From: Hysterangium stoloniferum
Lineage: Eukaryota > Basidiomycota > Agaricomycetes > Hysterangiales > Hysterangiaceae
DNA: 64,000 bases
Direction: 5' to 3'
NCBI GenBank assembly: GCA_015178975.1
Contig: WHVD01000040.1
Coordinates: forward strand, 310,001 to 374,000
Positions 22,639 to 36,121 of the stretch are shown here, one piece after another. The notes beneath the pieces were generated by a model, which did no database searches, was not told where the DNA came from, and saw only the letters and a program-made list of their open reading frames with translations. Position 1 is the stretch's first letter, and every line of letters begins with the position of its first letter. A program made the position numbers and the translations under genes.

Positions 22639-24504
22639 ATGGTAAAAACTACTTATCAATCCCACATATCCGTCTTGGAGTCAGCGGCAGCCTTATTTCC
22701 TTCGTGCAACGCCTTCAAGGTTCCAATATATACTAAATATAGGGAAATTAGCGGATGGGATGATGTGACCTACAAGCAATTCTACAACGATGTGGATAGC
22801 ATGGCAGCATACTGGATAGAGACGCTTAAACTCCCTCGCAGGTCGGTCGTTGCACTTTGGTATGTCACATTCCCATAATTAAGTTCTTGCCAATGATTAT
22901 AAAAAAAAATTCCGATACAAAGGTTAGATGGAATATCTTATCCTGATGTCGTCACAATCTTCAGTATCTCGAGGGCCGGCTATGTCCCCCAGCTTATCCG
23001 TTTGTCACTAGAAAGCCGGGCCCTAGTATCTGAAATGCTTGTGGAGACTAATGCAAGCGCTCTCATCTACGATCCATCATGCGACGTATCTCCTGCCTAC
23101 TTTCTGGTACCTGTACATTGTGAAGTTGATATGAAGAGCCTCCCGGACGTCCTGAATCTGGGTATATTACCACCACTCAGCAACATCGGAAATGCTGATG
23201 AAATAACGATGTTTCATTATACAAGTGGTTCTACGTCTGGCCGCCCCAAATTGGTCGCTTACAGTCACAAATGGGTACATGACCTTGTCAGAAAATTGAC
23301 CACTCAGACTTCTGTTGGCCCGCCCCGCTCTGTTACCACTAGAATGGGCTCATTGTGTCATCTAGCCCAATTTTGTCGTATGATTTTCTTCCTTGAGATT
23401 GAATATTCACAGTTGCACTCAACATTTTCAATTTAGAATTCATTTCGCTGTTTTTTTATGGAGCGTGTCAGATCCTCGTACAATTCGACTTTTCCTCCAA
23501 CCACCTCATTCAAATGGTGGAGCAATGTGGGCTCACCACGCTCAATATATTCTCTAACCGGTTCACGAAACACTTGAAAAATGCCCGTAATGATCCTAGG
23601 CTCCTGTCTGTTCTTCAATCAATACTTCAGATATATTGCGATGGAGCAGCAATGCCGGAGGAGGATCTTGATTGGGCCTGTTCGAATGGTCTGCACATTA
23701 TGGTAAGTATCCATTTAGTCCCATTGTGTTAAGACATTCAGCGGAGCTGCCACATCATCTTAGATGAGGTTTGGAATGACCGAGACGGGGCCGCTTTTAA
23801 TATCGGACAATGTGCGAGGGGAGATGCCGGTAGCATATAAAACTCTGGGTGCTGAGGGTTTCCATCACCACTTTGTTCCTGTTGAGGACCCTTCCTCGCT
23901 GAGTGGCGAAACGCTATTGGAGCTTGTTGTCCTTTCTGAATCACCAGACTGTCCTGATGTCTCTTTTCGTTCCGCCGATGGTCATTTTCATACGAAGGAT
24001 TCTTTCATAGAACTTTCCCCTGGACGTTATGTCTTTTGTGGTCGACTAGATGATCGCCTGGAGGTGTGCGGTTGCGTTTGTGATACAAAGTACGTCGATA
24101 TTGGGTAAACCGGGCAGTGCTTGGTTGATTACCACTACTCAGGGCGATCGAAACATATACAAACAAGCAGTGCAGCGATGTGATCACAGATTGCATCGTT
24201 GTAGGTGGTGGTCGTTTTTCTCCAACTCTCATCGTTGAAGCAAACTCTCATGGTTTTGATGAAGCGAAAGTAAAAGCAGAGGTCGCTATCAGATTAGAAG
24301 CTTTCAACGAGAGGCTCTATCAGTACGAGCGCATCAAGTCTACTCACATTCTTGTTGTAGGAGCTGGAACATTACCCCGAACTGTGAGTTCTGGGCTTTT
24401 TCAGTTGTAAATTATCTAAACGATATCCTAAGGGCAAGGGAAACATTCCGCGCGGCGTTGTGGAAAAGCGGTTCAAAGCACAGTTGGACGAACTAGATAA
24501 CTAA
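22639..24504 (+). CDS. NRPS-like adenylate-forming enzyme (AMP-binding domain)
   Basis: Member of the ANL superfamily, close to the adenylation module of fungal aminoadipate-reductase/NRPS-like proteins, which activate a carboxylic acid with ATP. Exons 22639-22858 or so, 22923-23377, 23437-23702, 23764 to about 24090, about 24145-24380, and a last exon from about 24431 to the TAA at 24502-24504. Motifs in order: phosphate-binding loop HYTSGSTSGRPKLVAYSH (exon 2), FYGACQILVQFDFSS, LTTLNIFSNRF, FGMTETGPLL (A5-type), CDTKAIE (C-terminal hinge region), DCIVVGGGRFSPTLIVE, LPRT and GKGNIPR with the C-terminal Lys. No carrier-protein or reductase domain follows, so it is a stand-alone A domain or a truncated NRPS-like gene. 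Substrate cannot be predicted. A Helitron fragment begins about 170 bp downstream. Confidence 0.85.
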
Positions 24505-24671
24505 ACCTCAAATGATCCCAGCAATACTCTTTTCTTGACATGCTTCGTAAAACTACTGCATTATCAATACATAATACCTCGATCTAGTAAAACGTCCAGC
24601 TCCGTTTGAGTCTGGTCCAGCTGAGTCCACCAAGGCTTAATTTGTAAACTGAGAAACTGTTGGATTAGCAA

Positions 24672-26323
24672 GTGCACATTGGGACATATGAACATACAGT
24701 GTCCAGACTGTGTAAAGCCTTTCACTGGATGGATGAGTGTCTGGCAAATAGCTCCAAGACACATCCAAAATTTGGCAAGTGTTGCAAGCAAGGAAAGGTG
24801 GCCCTCCCAATACTTAAGCCAGTCTCTCACACTTTAAGGTCCCTCCTTGAGGATAATACAGACAATGGCAAGGAATTTTGGAAAAATATTCAGGCATATA
24901 ATAATGCATTTGCATTTACATCACTTGGTGTCAATTTGGATGAGTCTGTCTTTCAAGGTGGTGGTGGCCCATATGTCTTCAAAATTCATGGTGAATTGTA
25001 TCACCAGCATGGTGCCTTGATTCCTTACACAGAAGGTGTATCATGTAGTTATGCTTAGCTTTATCTCTATGATCCTGCATTGGCAGAGGAGGATGGACTG
25101 AGACAGGCATTGCAGCAGAGGCAGAATCACAGGGCAAATTGAAACCTGAACAACCAAACCTTTTTTGATCTCCAGGATATGATGGAGCAATATAATCCCC
25201 TTATAGAACTCTATCGCCAGGCACATGAACAATGGAGGACACAGGCAGAGACTCCAAGGTTACATGTTAGACTAAGATACAAGGCTTTTAATGATCCACA
25301 ACAGTACAACCTTCCAACCAGTGATGAACTTGCAGTCATTCTCTCTCTGGAGAGGGTAATACAGGTCATGGTGATCCAAGGGATATTATTGTTTAAAGAA
25401 GGGGTGGCCAGTTCCATCATGTGCATGATGCACAAGCCATTTATACACCCCTTCATTATGTCATGCTCTTCCCCAGGGGTAAGCATGGTTGGTCATGGGA
25501 GACATTCCCTATGCAAATCAAAATTGGCAGCCCCAGCATGGACAGAAGGGTGAAGAAGGTGAAGATGAAGATAAAGTGACCCAATATGAATATTATGCCT
25601 ATTGCCTATTTCCCAGAGCAAATAAAGCTATGACCATTTTTTATGCACAAAAGCTATTCTAGCAGTACTGTATATTGTCAATGCCTGGGCCATAACAGAG
25701 CAGCACAGATTGAGATTTCTGAGGGATAATCAACCAAGGTCATGTGCAGAACTCTACAACCAGGTGGTTGATGCATTTACACATCAAGATGTCAATACAG
25801 ATGCTAATAGTATTGGTTAGAGGGTGATACTGCTTTCTTCATTTGCTGGGGGTTCAAGGGATATGAGGCAAAGTCTACAGAATTCATTTGCAATTGTACA
25901 CAAGTATGGCAATGCCAGCTGCTTCATCACTATGACTGCCAATCCCAATTGGGAGGAGGTCACCCATGAATTGCTTTCTGGCCAGACCCCTGCTGATTGG
26001 CCTGATTTGGTCTCCTGTGTCTTTGCTGCCAAGAAGGCTAAGTTACTCAAGATGATCACAGAGGACCACATCTTTGGTACAACAGTAGCTCATATCCATG
26101 TCATTGAATTCCAAAAGTGTGGTCTTCCACACATGCACTGTCTCATATGGTTTGATGACCAGAATAAGCCAAGGACACCAGAAGATGTCAACTCAATGGT
26201 TTCTGCCTGTTTTCCAGATCCTGAAACATATCCCAGACTATTTAATTTAGTAGGGCAACTCATGACCCATGGTCTCTGTGGAACTGATCATCCAAATGCT
26301 GCCTGTATAGGAGGTTGTCTGTA
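24672..26323 (+). pseudogene. Helitron replicase (Rep/helicase-like N-terminal domain), fragment
   Basis: Two main open blocks are separated by stops. 24672-25553 contains TSLGVNLDESVFQGGGGPYVFKIHGEL and the downstream MEQYNPLIELYRQA. 25824-26323 contains FITMTANPNWEEVTHELLSG and the HUH-type Rep motif GLPHMHCLIWF. These are the hallmarks of the Helitron_like_N domain, which nicks DNA in rolling-circle transposition. The SF1 helicase part is absent and the frame is broken by several stops, so it is a dead 3'-truncated copy. I could not find a convincing CTRR terminus with hairpin. Confidence 0.85.
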
Positions 26324-27413
26324 ATCATTATAATATCAAATGTTTACTAATAAAAGCAAAATTGCTACAAAAATCCATCTTTAAATAGTGACATATCCTC
26401 TAAGAGTATTATATTGTTAACCACCAATCATAGGAAACAATTCTTCATATTACATCCTAAATAATTCAGAGTCAATTAATAGAACCTATTGTATATAGTT
26501 TTCCAATTTATGTAAATACTTGCTAATACTTTTGTTGTTAATTTGTTTTTTAAAAACTAAACTGTAGTTATTTCCTAGTAAAATATATGAGATGTCATTG
26601 GAAACTTTTCATCCTATGGCCTTCTTTATTAAGTGAAATTACCTATATATTCTGGGTATGTTGAATCAAGTAGAAATCTGTTCAGATTGACAGATCTATT
26701 CCAAAGTAATACATATGTATTTAGAGGTGCCAATAATATACATATGCATGGAATGGACTATCTAAAGGTATCTATCTTTTAAAAGTATTAGTGTTTTTCA
26801 AACTACTAATTTTTTTCATTGTCTACTCATGTCCAGAAAGATTCTTTAGTTTGTAATGTATGAGAGAGTTTAAAACTTTTTGAAAGTTTTAAAAACCAAA
26901 TTCCTTGATCCTATATTTCTACTTATCATTGTAACTCTTTGGAATATCTTTGGTGAGCTCCTTGTGTCCTTCTTTGCCCTCACACTTTATCTGCAGGATG
27001 AATTAATACTGCATTGAAAGAGGGATTCCATAGTTGACAAGATTGAAGAAATTCAATTATACTTTGACAACTGTTAAGAAAATTTGATTCATGTTAGATG
27101 GAAAGTGTAATGTATTGAATGAGACAGATGTCTGAAAACAGGATTATAACCAGTAATAGAAGGGGAAGGCAAAAAGAATAAGTAATGGATCAAATGATGA
27201 ATATATGAGGTTAACAGAAAACAATAAGAGTTCAGGAAAGTGAATAACACAATAGAATAATGGAAGGCCATCAAAATGGAAATGGAGGCACATATGTAGC
27301 CAAAAAAGGAAACTGCTTGAAGATGAGTTGTTGGGACACCAGTATTGGAAGCACCAAAGGGTGGGTAGCCAGAGAGGTGAAGACTACAAGCAGGGTTCTG
27401 AAAATGTGGTTCC
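26324..27413. other. AT-rich, no gene
   Basis: Strongly AT-rich sequence without coding signal, possibly the decayed remainder of the Helitron and other elements. Confidence 0.45.
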
Positions 27414-27418
27414 TAACA

Positions 27419-28064
27419 TGTTGAGCTCTGGGCTTACAGGTGGGTCTCTGGGGGAAACCCACATATAATCTAGGTGACAGGTAGGACTTGGCTCCAGCTT
27501 ATGTGCTGTGCCTTTGCATGATTGTTGTGTCCAACTTCAGATGGGGGAAAATGGGAAACCCAGGGAGTCCAGGAATATGTAAGGTTGAGGGCAGGAGAGC
27601 CAGGGATTCCAAGAATATGCTATGTCAAGTTGGAATACCCACAGGCTCTGGAAATATGCTGATACTGAGTTCTGAGAGTGAGAGGTGCATATCAAGGCAG
27701 ATAGAATACTAAGTGTGCTAAGTTGATTTTCTAATTGGATTGTCAGTACATGCATAGCTAGACTATATAGAACTAGGGATTATTGTGCTACAAAACTGGC
27801 AAGACAAAAAGACAAAACTGGCAAACAAGAAACAAGGCAGGGGTGACCATACTTAGGACAAAGTCTGGGACAAAATAAGAACATACATAGGGACATAATA
27901 AACCAAATGTCAACCAGGTTCAGGAGTGGATCAGGACAAAAATCTCCAAGTGTCTATGGCTCCAGGACATCTGGGTGGAGCCTGGTTGGTGGGTCATAAT
28001 GTAAAAGAGAGTGAATGACTTGTAGAGTGGGATTTAGGACCTGGTGGGTTTTCAAGTCCTAACA
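27419..28064 (-). repeat. Solo LTR, family A related, reverse orientation, TSD TAACA
   Basis: 646 bp from TGTTGAG to CCTAACA, flanked by perfect 5-bp repeats TAACA (27414-27418, 28065-28069). In reverse it carries the U5 block near 27483-27505 (CTTGGCTCCAGCTTATG) and the R block near 27722 (TTGATTTTCTAATTGGATTG). Confidence 0.85.
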
Positions 28065-28069
28065 TAACA

Positions 28070-29372
28070 CTATTAAATATTTGGTTAGTTTCACTAACCT
28101 GATTAAACAAGTTACCTGTACTAACTAGTTTATCAGCTATACATGTGATATGAGGTTTGAGAGAATAATGGCACACACATTTTCAATATTATAGACTATG
28201 TTTTGTGTCAGATGAGGCCCAAGGGTGTAAAGTTAGTAAGATGTTATAGTGGGTATCAATGACAAAGTCTTGAATTTGCCTCTGAAATGAAATTATGGTC
28301 ACAATGAGAAAATGTATGATATCTCTTGATGTATTACACTTTAAACCACAATAAATTATAAATATATATTATAATATATGATAGCAATAGAATTACACAA
28401 ATATGACAAGGTCCCTACAATCTCAATGTAATCATATTAACCACTTGATGCTTCTCCTGCCAATCCTATGCAATCTTAAGTGATATCAAACCTTGGGAAT
28501 CTCTATGTAGTCCCAGATATATAATATAATATAAGTGCCAAATTGGTCCCTATTTCCATGGATAAAGGTATCAGAGGCACCTACAACCATGCCTCTTCTT
28601 GGAAATATACATATGTATATGTAAGTGATGATTGAGCAATATAAAGATTGGAAAACCAATTTATATTACATTAAAGGGATTTTAATTGTTGTGGTCAAGT
28701 AATTTAATGACATGGGTCCAGTTAATGGGATTTATGGAACCTATAATACGCAACAATTGTTTATTAAGCCCCTAGATGGTAGGAGATCTATGGATCTAAA
28801 ACTACTGTATATATGTATTTTCCCAAATTTTCAAGGTTTGACATAGGATGGAAGGTCAGATATCACATAGTTTGCAAGTGCGAGCATAGTTGCATTTTGG
28901 AGGCAAATGTGAAACCCCACCTTAGATACCTGGAACAGCTGTAAAAATCAGGTCAGGGCTTAAGCAATTAGTCAATATTCATACACAATTCTACAGAAAT
29001 TTGCATTGCAAATACCCTCTTTAAGAAAGGGAAATACTATATGACATTCATGCAAGCCAAAAATATGTATGAATCCATATACCCTTGGGCAAGTGAAGAT
29101 CTCCTTTGAGTCAGGGTCCCCAATCATTAAAACAAATTAATATGAGGATATCATGAATACATCGAAAATTTACTGTACACCGCATGTTAGGCCTGAGTTG
29201 AAAACATGGGAACTATTAAATTTTAGGTGCGGACGAGAGTTAACAATGAATGATATTCACGTTTGGCTGAGCTCTGTCCAATGTGTACGGAAAACTAGCT
29301 ACAGTGTCGACTAATATATTATATTCCATGAAGCGGCTGACTAAGCTTTGGATAGCTTCTACCGCTCGCAAT
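28070..29372. other. AT-rich, no gene; carries a segment shared with 63.5 kb
   Basis: No supportable ORF. The part 29205-29372 is homologous to 63490-63660 (ATATTCACGTTTG, CTGAGCTCTGTCCAA, CTGACTAAGC blocks). Confidence 0.6.
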
Positions 29373-29476
29373 AAAGAGTATTTGCAACTAATATATATTA
29401 GCTAAACTGAATTGTTCATGAATATCAGGAACCAATTCAGTTTTGCTAATATATATTAGTTGCAAATACTCTTTAA
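29373..29476. mobile_element. Foldback MITE, copy 2
   Basis: About 104-bp palindrome closely related to 8263-8368, with arms AAGAGTATTTGCAACTAATA / TATTAGTTGCAAATACTCTT and TA at both borders. The homologous segment near 63640 lacks it (CTCACAATACTTCAATAC), giving an empty site. Confidence 0.85.
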
Positions 29477-30026
29477 TACTTCAACAGGAATTTATTGCAA
29501 ACATGCAAAGAAGCACATACAAGTAAGCTACTTTTATAAACATGTAGTTTCGGCTAACTTCGGCAGTCACGCCTGACATCGGCAATTCACTCGATTAGAT
29601 CATGTACTAATGGAGAAATCATGGCTGGAGATTGTCCGCTTCATGTTCAACAAATTAAAACCCACATGTATAAATGTTCTGATATGCCATAGTAACAAGC
29701 GACGTTGTACACCGCCCGATTTTCGCTTTCAACCATTGGCTGGCTGAGATGCGGCACGTTACAATGAGTGATCCGAAGTAACACAATAGATTGACCCTTG
29801 AGATTCCATTACCGATCAATCAATCACAAGCTTGTGGGAATGTACTAGCGGTAATCAGACACAGAGGGAGACCTGTCTGCTAATTCTTCCTCTTTCTCCC
29901 TTGCAGGCTCTTGGTTCACTGTCGTTCACTGGTTGACGGCTTCTTATTTTTTTCCTCTTTCAATCTAATTGTACTCATTTATTGTAATAAGAATCCCCGG
30001 AACGCTATTCGCTGGCCGAATTCCAC
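29477..30026. promoter_or_regulatory. Upstream region of the lipase gene
   Basis: No ORF. Pyrimidine-rich tracts at 29885-29970 (CTTCCTCTTTCTCCCTTGC, TTTTTTTCCTCTTTC) lie just ahead of the start, as is common in fungal promoters. Confidence 0.4.
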
Positions 30027-31537
30027 ATGAGTCTCCGTATGATCCTTTCTTTGGTTGCTCTTTTGACCCTGTCAAGCCAAATTTCCAATCTCAAGGCTGC
30101 CCCCATATTCGGCATTGGACAGACCGAATCTAGTACTGCGCTAACGACTCTGTCTACGGATCAGACTGATGCTTTTGTTCGACCTGCAAGGTGAGTCTTT
30201 CGAAAATGAGATTGCGATGATTTCCAGAGTTTATTACGACTTTCTTGGTGTGTAGGTTTTCGCAAATAGCGTATTGCTCTCCAGGGGCGGTACTAAGCTG
30301 GAAATGTGGACCACCTTGTGATGCGCTTCCCGGAGTTAAGCCCATCGTTACCGGCGGAAGTAAGCAGCCTTATCTGCCTAACCTTGAGATTTCATCACCA
30401 ATTCTCCGTTAGACGATGGCATTATTCCCTTCTGTGAGTGCATGCTGCTGCAACACGGTTGCAGGGCGGATGATCTAAATTCACCTCTCGCGCTCAGACT
30501 ACGTTGCTCATGATCCTACTTCCCAATCTATCATCGTGGCACATCAGGGAACTGATTCTAGCAACATGTATGAAATCATGCGCCACGGCTTGTTGAGAAC
30601 ATTTCAGGCTTATCGTCATTTTGTCTAAAAATATAGTTTATCGATTGCTAATGATGTTCAAATCTTACTGGAGCCTCTTGATCAGACTCTATTCCCAAAC
30701 GTTGACTGTAGGATGGCATTTCCATTATTTATCAAACGTACATCTTATATATTTACAGCATCTATCAAGACCCACGACGGCTTCGCCAAAACCTTCGCCC
30801 GCACTGCCCCCGACATCTTGGGAAATATTACTGCTGCTCTTCAATCCTTCGGGGTGAGCAAGGTTCAAGTTCATGGCCACAGTCTGGGTGAGTTAATTAG
30901 CGTATCTGAGAATGCTTAAGTCTAATATGCTGGTGGTGAAATAGGCGCAGCCGTTGCAGTGATGGACGCCGTTTTCCTTCGTCAACACCTTGATCCTAGC
31001 GTCTCCATATCTACTGTCGTGTTCGGCCTTCCTCGTAGCGGGAACCAAGCATGGGCAGACTTTGTCGATCAGAATGTAAATTTTAACACAATTTAAAGAA
31101 CAATGGTACTGATTCAGATTTGATAGGCCCCTGGTCTTGTGCACGTCCATAACAGAGTATGCTCCAATCTCTTCTACATTTAAAACATATGATAATGGTC
31201 TCTTCAGAACGACATTGTTGGCACCGTTCCCCCGCGCGCTATTGACTATCAACATTTCTCCGGAGAGATCCACATCCAAGACACGGGTTCGTTGAACTGC
31301 TCAGGTCAAGAGAACCAAGGACAAGTATGAAATTCTACCACCAGTTATTCATAGATGGTTGCTTATCGCATGCCATATTAGGGCTGTATTGATTCACAAA
31401 GCATTTTCAACTCGTCGGTTGCTGATCACATTGGTGATTATATTTCCTCCTGCCAATCATGTAACAATTCATTGAACTGATATTCAGGGCCCTACTATGA
31501 CAACATCTCGATGAGCCGTGGCAATTGTCCATTGTAA
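30027..31537 (+). CDS. Secreted class 3 (alpha/beta-hydrolase) lipase
   Basis: Triacylglycerol or feruloyl-esterase-type lipase of the Lipase_3 family, predicted extracellular. The start at 30027 gives a classic signal peptide (MSLRMILSLVALLTLSSQ). Mature landmarks in order: FSQIAYC near the N-terminus, YYVAHDPTSQSIIVAHQGTD, THDGFAKTF, the nucleophile elbow VQVHGHSLGAAVA (catalytic Ser in GHSLG), VVFGLPRSGNQAWADFVD, the Asp of HNRNDIVGTVPP, and the late His in ADHIGPYY. About eight short introns (45-70 bp). Cysteine pairs in YCSPG...CGPPC and near the end fit disulphides. Stop TAA 31535-31537 follows RGNCPL. All catalytic residues are present and I see no break, so it should be functional. 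Confidence 0.88.
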
Positions 31538-34500
31538 TCGCACTTCTGAGACAGAGAGAACAAATGTAAATTGATTCGGGGCCTATAAATAATTATGTGC
31601 CACATTCTAGCTATCTTCTCCCTTGTTAATAATTGCGACTTGGTTCTGACTCATATTGATAGGAGGGAGGAGGGAGGTAAGCAAGTTTGTGTCAACTGCA
31701 TTTAGACTGGCGCGCTGGTGTGCATGCCCTGTCTGGTTGGGAAGCCTTCCCTCTAGACCAATCGTGGCCATGTTTTATTCGTATCTATATAGATGGTACT
31801 TCTCTCCCCTTGAAAGAGAAACTAATGAATGCGTGGTTTTATCGCGACGAGCGTCGTGGACCGACTACACCCTCCCAGCTCATAAGTTGTTTATCACATA
31901 CGGAAAGCGCAGAAACCCCAAAGGAACTTCCAGTGGATGGTATAAGGCCATGCTTTCGCAACAGGCAGTCACTGCCAATGAGCTTGTAAGTTGAGCGTTA
32001 TAGGGGCGGACAGATTCAAGGATATAATGCATCTCAACCAGACAAAAAAATAACTAAGGTTTTGGAAACGAGTCACAGCGCAATGGATGTTAATAGTTGC
32101 TTCAGCAGGTCTGTTGGTAAAAATGCGTCTTCATGGATTGCCTGTCGTCCCATTCCTGTTCGAATCCCTAAAGCACAAGCCCGTCAAGTTCGGAAACCGC
32201 ACAAATTACGACAGAAGGCATCTACTGGTACAAGATAACTTGATAGTTGGGCTTCTGTAAGTCCTATCGCCACGGGAGTGATGACCGGTCAACCCGCAGC
32301 CTGCCGCTTCATATGTCGGTTATATCTCGCACCGAATGCCAAATAGTTTCTCAAGCAGGTCTGTTAGCAAAAATATGTCTTCTTAGATTTCCTATCATGC
32401 CATTCCAGTTAAATCCCCAAAGTTGAGATCGCCGTCGTGCAAAATTATGGCCGAAGGGCGCTCTTGGCGAGACATGGCTTGGACGTGGGGCTTCTGCGCA
32501 GTATCTAACAATAATCCGGCCCTGGGATGACACGTTTTGACGTCTGTGATGCTTTTCATTTCGGCACATGTCTGACGAGTGGTCATCTCGGTGAATAAGG
32601 TACTGACTTCCAATGCACGTGAAGAAACGCTGGCCACCTCACCATTTACAATGCATAGCCGCCAAATCGGTTGTCTTCTAAGGTATGATCATCTTTCAAT
32701 GATCATCCCATGAAATGCAGACTACATCTCATCATTAATAAAGTTTCCTAGTTCATAAAGTTTAATTGAGAAGAAAGATCTTTCGGATCTGGTGAGTGGC
32801 GTGCCTGCTTGCGTCATGAACCCGGGGATCACTGAAGTTTCTCCCAGTACATAATGAGAAAATATCGTTACATTAACGTAATACTCACCGGATGCTCTTT
32901 ATCACAGGCAGAGGAACACTCGGCCGGAACGGCTTCTATAGGTGACACTTATGAAGGACCCACCTAGGATCCTTTTCACGTTACCTAATCTCAGAAGACT
33001 ACAGTAGCTTCTCACTTTTTAGTCATCATTTATAGCATCCGTCCATGCTATAATAGAACATTTTTGCGTTCTATATCTCGAGCAGAGAAGAATCGCGAGG
33101 TAAGGCGAAAGCGTATGAATAGAATTATTCTCGCTAGTAACAAAGACAAATCTTCTTGAGTCACTTTCCACAGCGGCAATAAGGTCTGAGCACATGTAAC
33201 GGAAGTTTACGAGATGCTCATATATCCGAGTTGGAGCTAATTTAAGCGTCTCCTGTCAATGAAAAGTACTCATAGTAGACTTTTCCCTTCGGTCGAACAT
33301 AGTCCCCTATCCGGTAGGAGCTCTCCGCCTCTCATCCTCGATAGTTTAGGATCCATGAGCCCAAATATCATATCTGTACCTCCAAGTAAGTTGAGGCACA
33401 GTGAGTTCATTTTCAGGGCTCACAGCCGTCTACACAAGAGTGGCATATTTACGGCACGATTAACGGTGGAGTAGATTAAGATTATCTTCCAAGTATTAAG
33501 GTTTCTTCCATTCATTGATTCGTTTCTACAACTAAAAGGGGTGAGGGGATCGAACGGCGACTTTGGAAGAGGTAAGATACAGCGGACACGCGGTGCATCC
33601 TGCTTGCCTACAGCAAGTTTCGCATCCAAACCTTCTCCCCGTGACTTCCGCGCCAGAAGCGTATCGCAACACGTGATTAAGGAGCAATGCCTTTCCATAT
33701 TTGATTCTTGCCTAGTTGCAGATCTCTGCCCTAATCAAGCCAACCGGCGTTTATGTAAATCACCACAAACAGAGATGCGCGCTACACAACACCAGTGAAA
33801 ACCAGAACCTGTTCTAATGAAGGAACACCGGGTGGTAAGGAGCGACTCCGACGGAGACGCTAGAACTTTACATACGAATTTCCGGACTAGGTTTGCTGCC
33901 AAACGTTCATGGTGAGATATAGGGATAATCCTCAGTGGCGTAATTCAGTGCATGGCAACTATCTTTTGCTTTGTGACCTTGTTACCTTATTTGAGCTGCA
34001 AATAATAGTAACAACAATAATACTATCCTGGTTTAAGCCATAAGAAGTCTCAACAGGAACGGCCGAAGGCACATAAATACGGAGCAATGCATAACCCCCC
34101 CCCCCTTCAGACATCGCCCTACCACTGAGTCTCCCTTACATATAAGACACTCCACCAACCTCAATCAATATCTCTAAATGCTTGACATCCCTGTGTACTT
34201 TCCTTTCACTGCTTGGAAAACGCTGCGCTCATTGATCACTTAGTTCACCGAAAGACGTGCAGTGCGGAATGAACGCACCAATGGTTGTGTTCGCTAAAGG
34301 TATATACTCGAGTCTCGCAATATCTGTTAGACGGCTAGTAAATGATAATTGTTGCAGGCCAGCCCACCATTGTACAGGTCAAAAGCTCCACCAATTCCAC
34401 TACCACCGACAATTCAAGCACCACAAAGACCAAGGTATGTTCACTTTGTACCCTCCTACACATCTCATGGAGCTTTCTCAGCCTGCCTGAATCTGTAACT

Positions 34501-36121
34501 ACGTATTCTGTTGACAATCTTGTACTTTACCTTTCGCATGGCGAATTCATAAGAAGAGATGTTTTTGTGTGAAAACCTTGACGTTGCAGCATTTCCCATT
34601 GATACACAGGTTATGGAAGCAAATAAGCATATAGGTCATTACTGATGATCAATGGTCGTCTATATCGCAACAACTTCATTGAGGCTCAACATTATTACAT
34701 GGAACATGATTTACGTTCAAGAAGAGGAAATCATAAAACGTGTATGAGAGAACATTTGGTAGTGAGATAGATGTCTTGGAGGCTAGCCTGGAGAGAGTGG
34801 ATGGAGACAGCGTATCGTGCCAACTCCATAAAATTTTCTCTGAGAGTCGCGTTGTTGATCAAATGATCAAACGCAAAAGAGGACTCCAGTCACTCCCACC
34901 ATATTATTGTATTTATGTATTCACACCTTGTAAAATTGTTATCACGTAAAACTGCTCTCTAGATTTAAACAGAAATCATCCCCAAACCACTCCATTCGGC
35001 CAAGTTCAAGCTAGGGGTCGAAAGGAATATGCCGATCACAAGTGATATTTGGATCCGGGCCAAATCCTGGGGTGAACATGTGCTGGGTCTTTTGTCCTGT
35101 TTCAAGGTAAGGAATAGGTGTTGACGGTCGGTACACGGTGGACGTGAACAAAAAGCGTTGTTATTACTAAGCTACTGTTCTGAACTCAGCTATTCTATTA
35201 CTAAGCTACTGTTCTGAACTCAGCTATTCGTCACTCTATTCGGGCTCATGGCATAGTGATGGGTTTTGTATTTGGGTGAGTGGGAAGACATGAAAGCCTG
35301 TCGTCAAATAGGCTCACTGGGTCCGGGTCGCACAGGTTGATAGGACCACTGCGTATTGCTTGATGAAGTAATGAATAGGATACATGGCTGGGTAGTAGGA
35401 TAAATAGGATGATTATGTAAATAACTAAAGATCCGTTGGTATGCCTGGGGTGCCAGGCTTACAAGACATCAGTATCAAGCGACGCGGTGCATCTGTTTTT
35501 ATGATAGGAGTAGAGAAGGCCGGTTTCTGGAACTTAACATCACCACATAGTAGTATGACGATCCTGAGTTATGTACCCTAATAACAATAAAATTATAAAT
35601 AGGGAAGACAATGGGAGTATGAAAAGGGGGGATAGTGGAACAATAGGCTAAAGGAACAAAGGAACATGAGCTTGTATGATGCTCGAAATCCAACATGTTC
35701 TCCACCGTATGTCGAGTACGCTCAGATGTAGAAATGGTCCTCGAGTTATGGTCTAGCCTTCGCTACAGACATGCTGCTGAGGAGTGGGTGTTTAACAGGT
35801 ATTACCTGAAGGCTCCGATATGCTCTCAAGTCTCAATATAGTCCTTTCTTTATTAAGTTGAAACCGCACATAGCCAGAATTCTTGTTAGTGTAATTTCAC
35901 CTCAATGTGTAGGCCGTCTAGGCACTGAACATGTTCTAATATGTCATACAGTGTGCCAGATTAGCTAAGATATACTTAGTGGGTCGTTATTGATATCGTG
36001 GTTCGATATTCCACGAAGGGACGGGCATATATAATTCATTATATATCGTTTCATGATTACGCTTGATCCCGCCCGCCTTTCTTCTTGACTCAACAGTAGC
36101 AGGATCCATATACACGACAAC
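31538..36121. other. Long stretch without a supportable gene
   Basis: Only short ORFs with no domain. Notable contents: two diverged copies of a ~130-bp block (about 32098-32240 and 32352-32480, sharing CAGGTCTGTT and a GTCTTC...CCATTCC pattern), a C10 run at 34097, and a 34-bp perfect tandem repeat at 35162-35229 (unit begins TATTACTAAGCTACTG). A short region at 34180-34450 has a TATA-like start and intron-like boundaries but no convincing protein. Confidence 0.45.

Noticed and set aside
32095-32480. Possible decayed cytochrome P450 fragments in two tandem copies
   Set aside because: Only vague similarity in one frame; no heme-binding or ExxR motif, and the copies share DNA but no conserved frame. 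Reported only as a diverged repeat.
33500-33640. Possible tRNA gene on the minus strand with GTTCGATCC and a T-run
   Set aside because: The putative T stem and acceptor stem do not pair and no box A is found at a proper distance.
34140-34460. Possible small secreted peptide gene after a TATA-like box
   Set aside because: The candidate exons cannot be joined to a signal peptide and stop without arbitrary choices.
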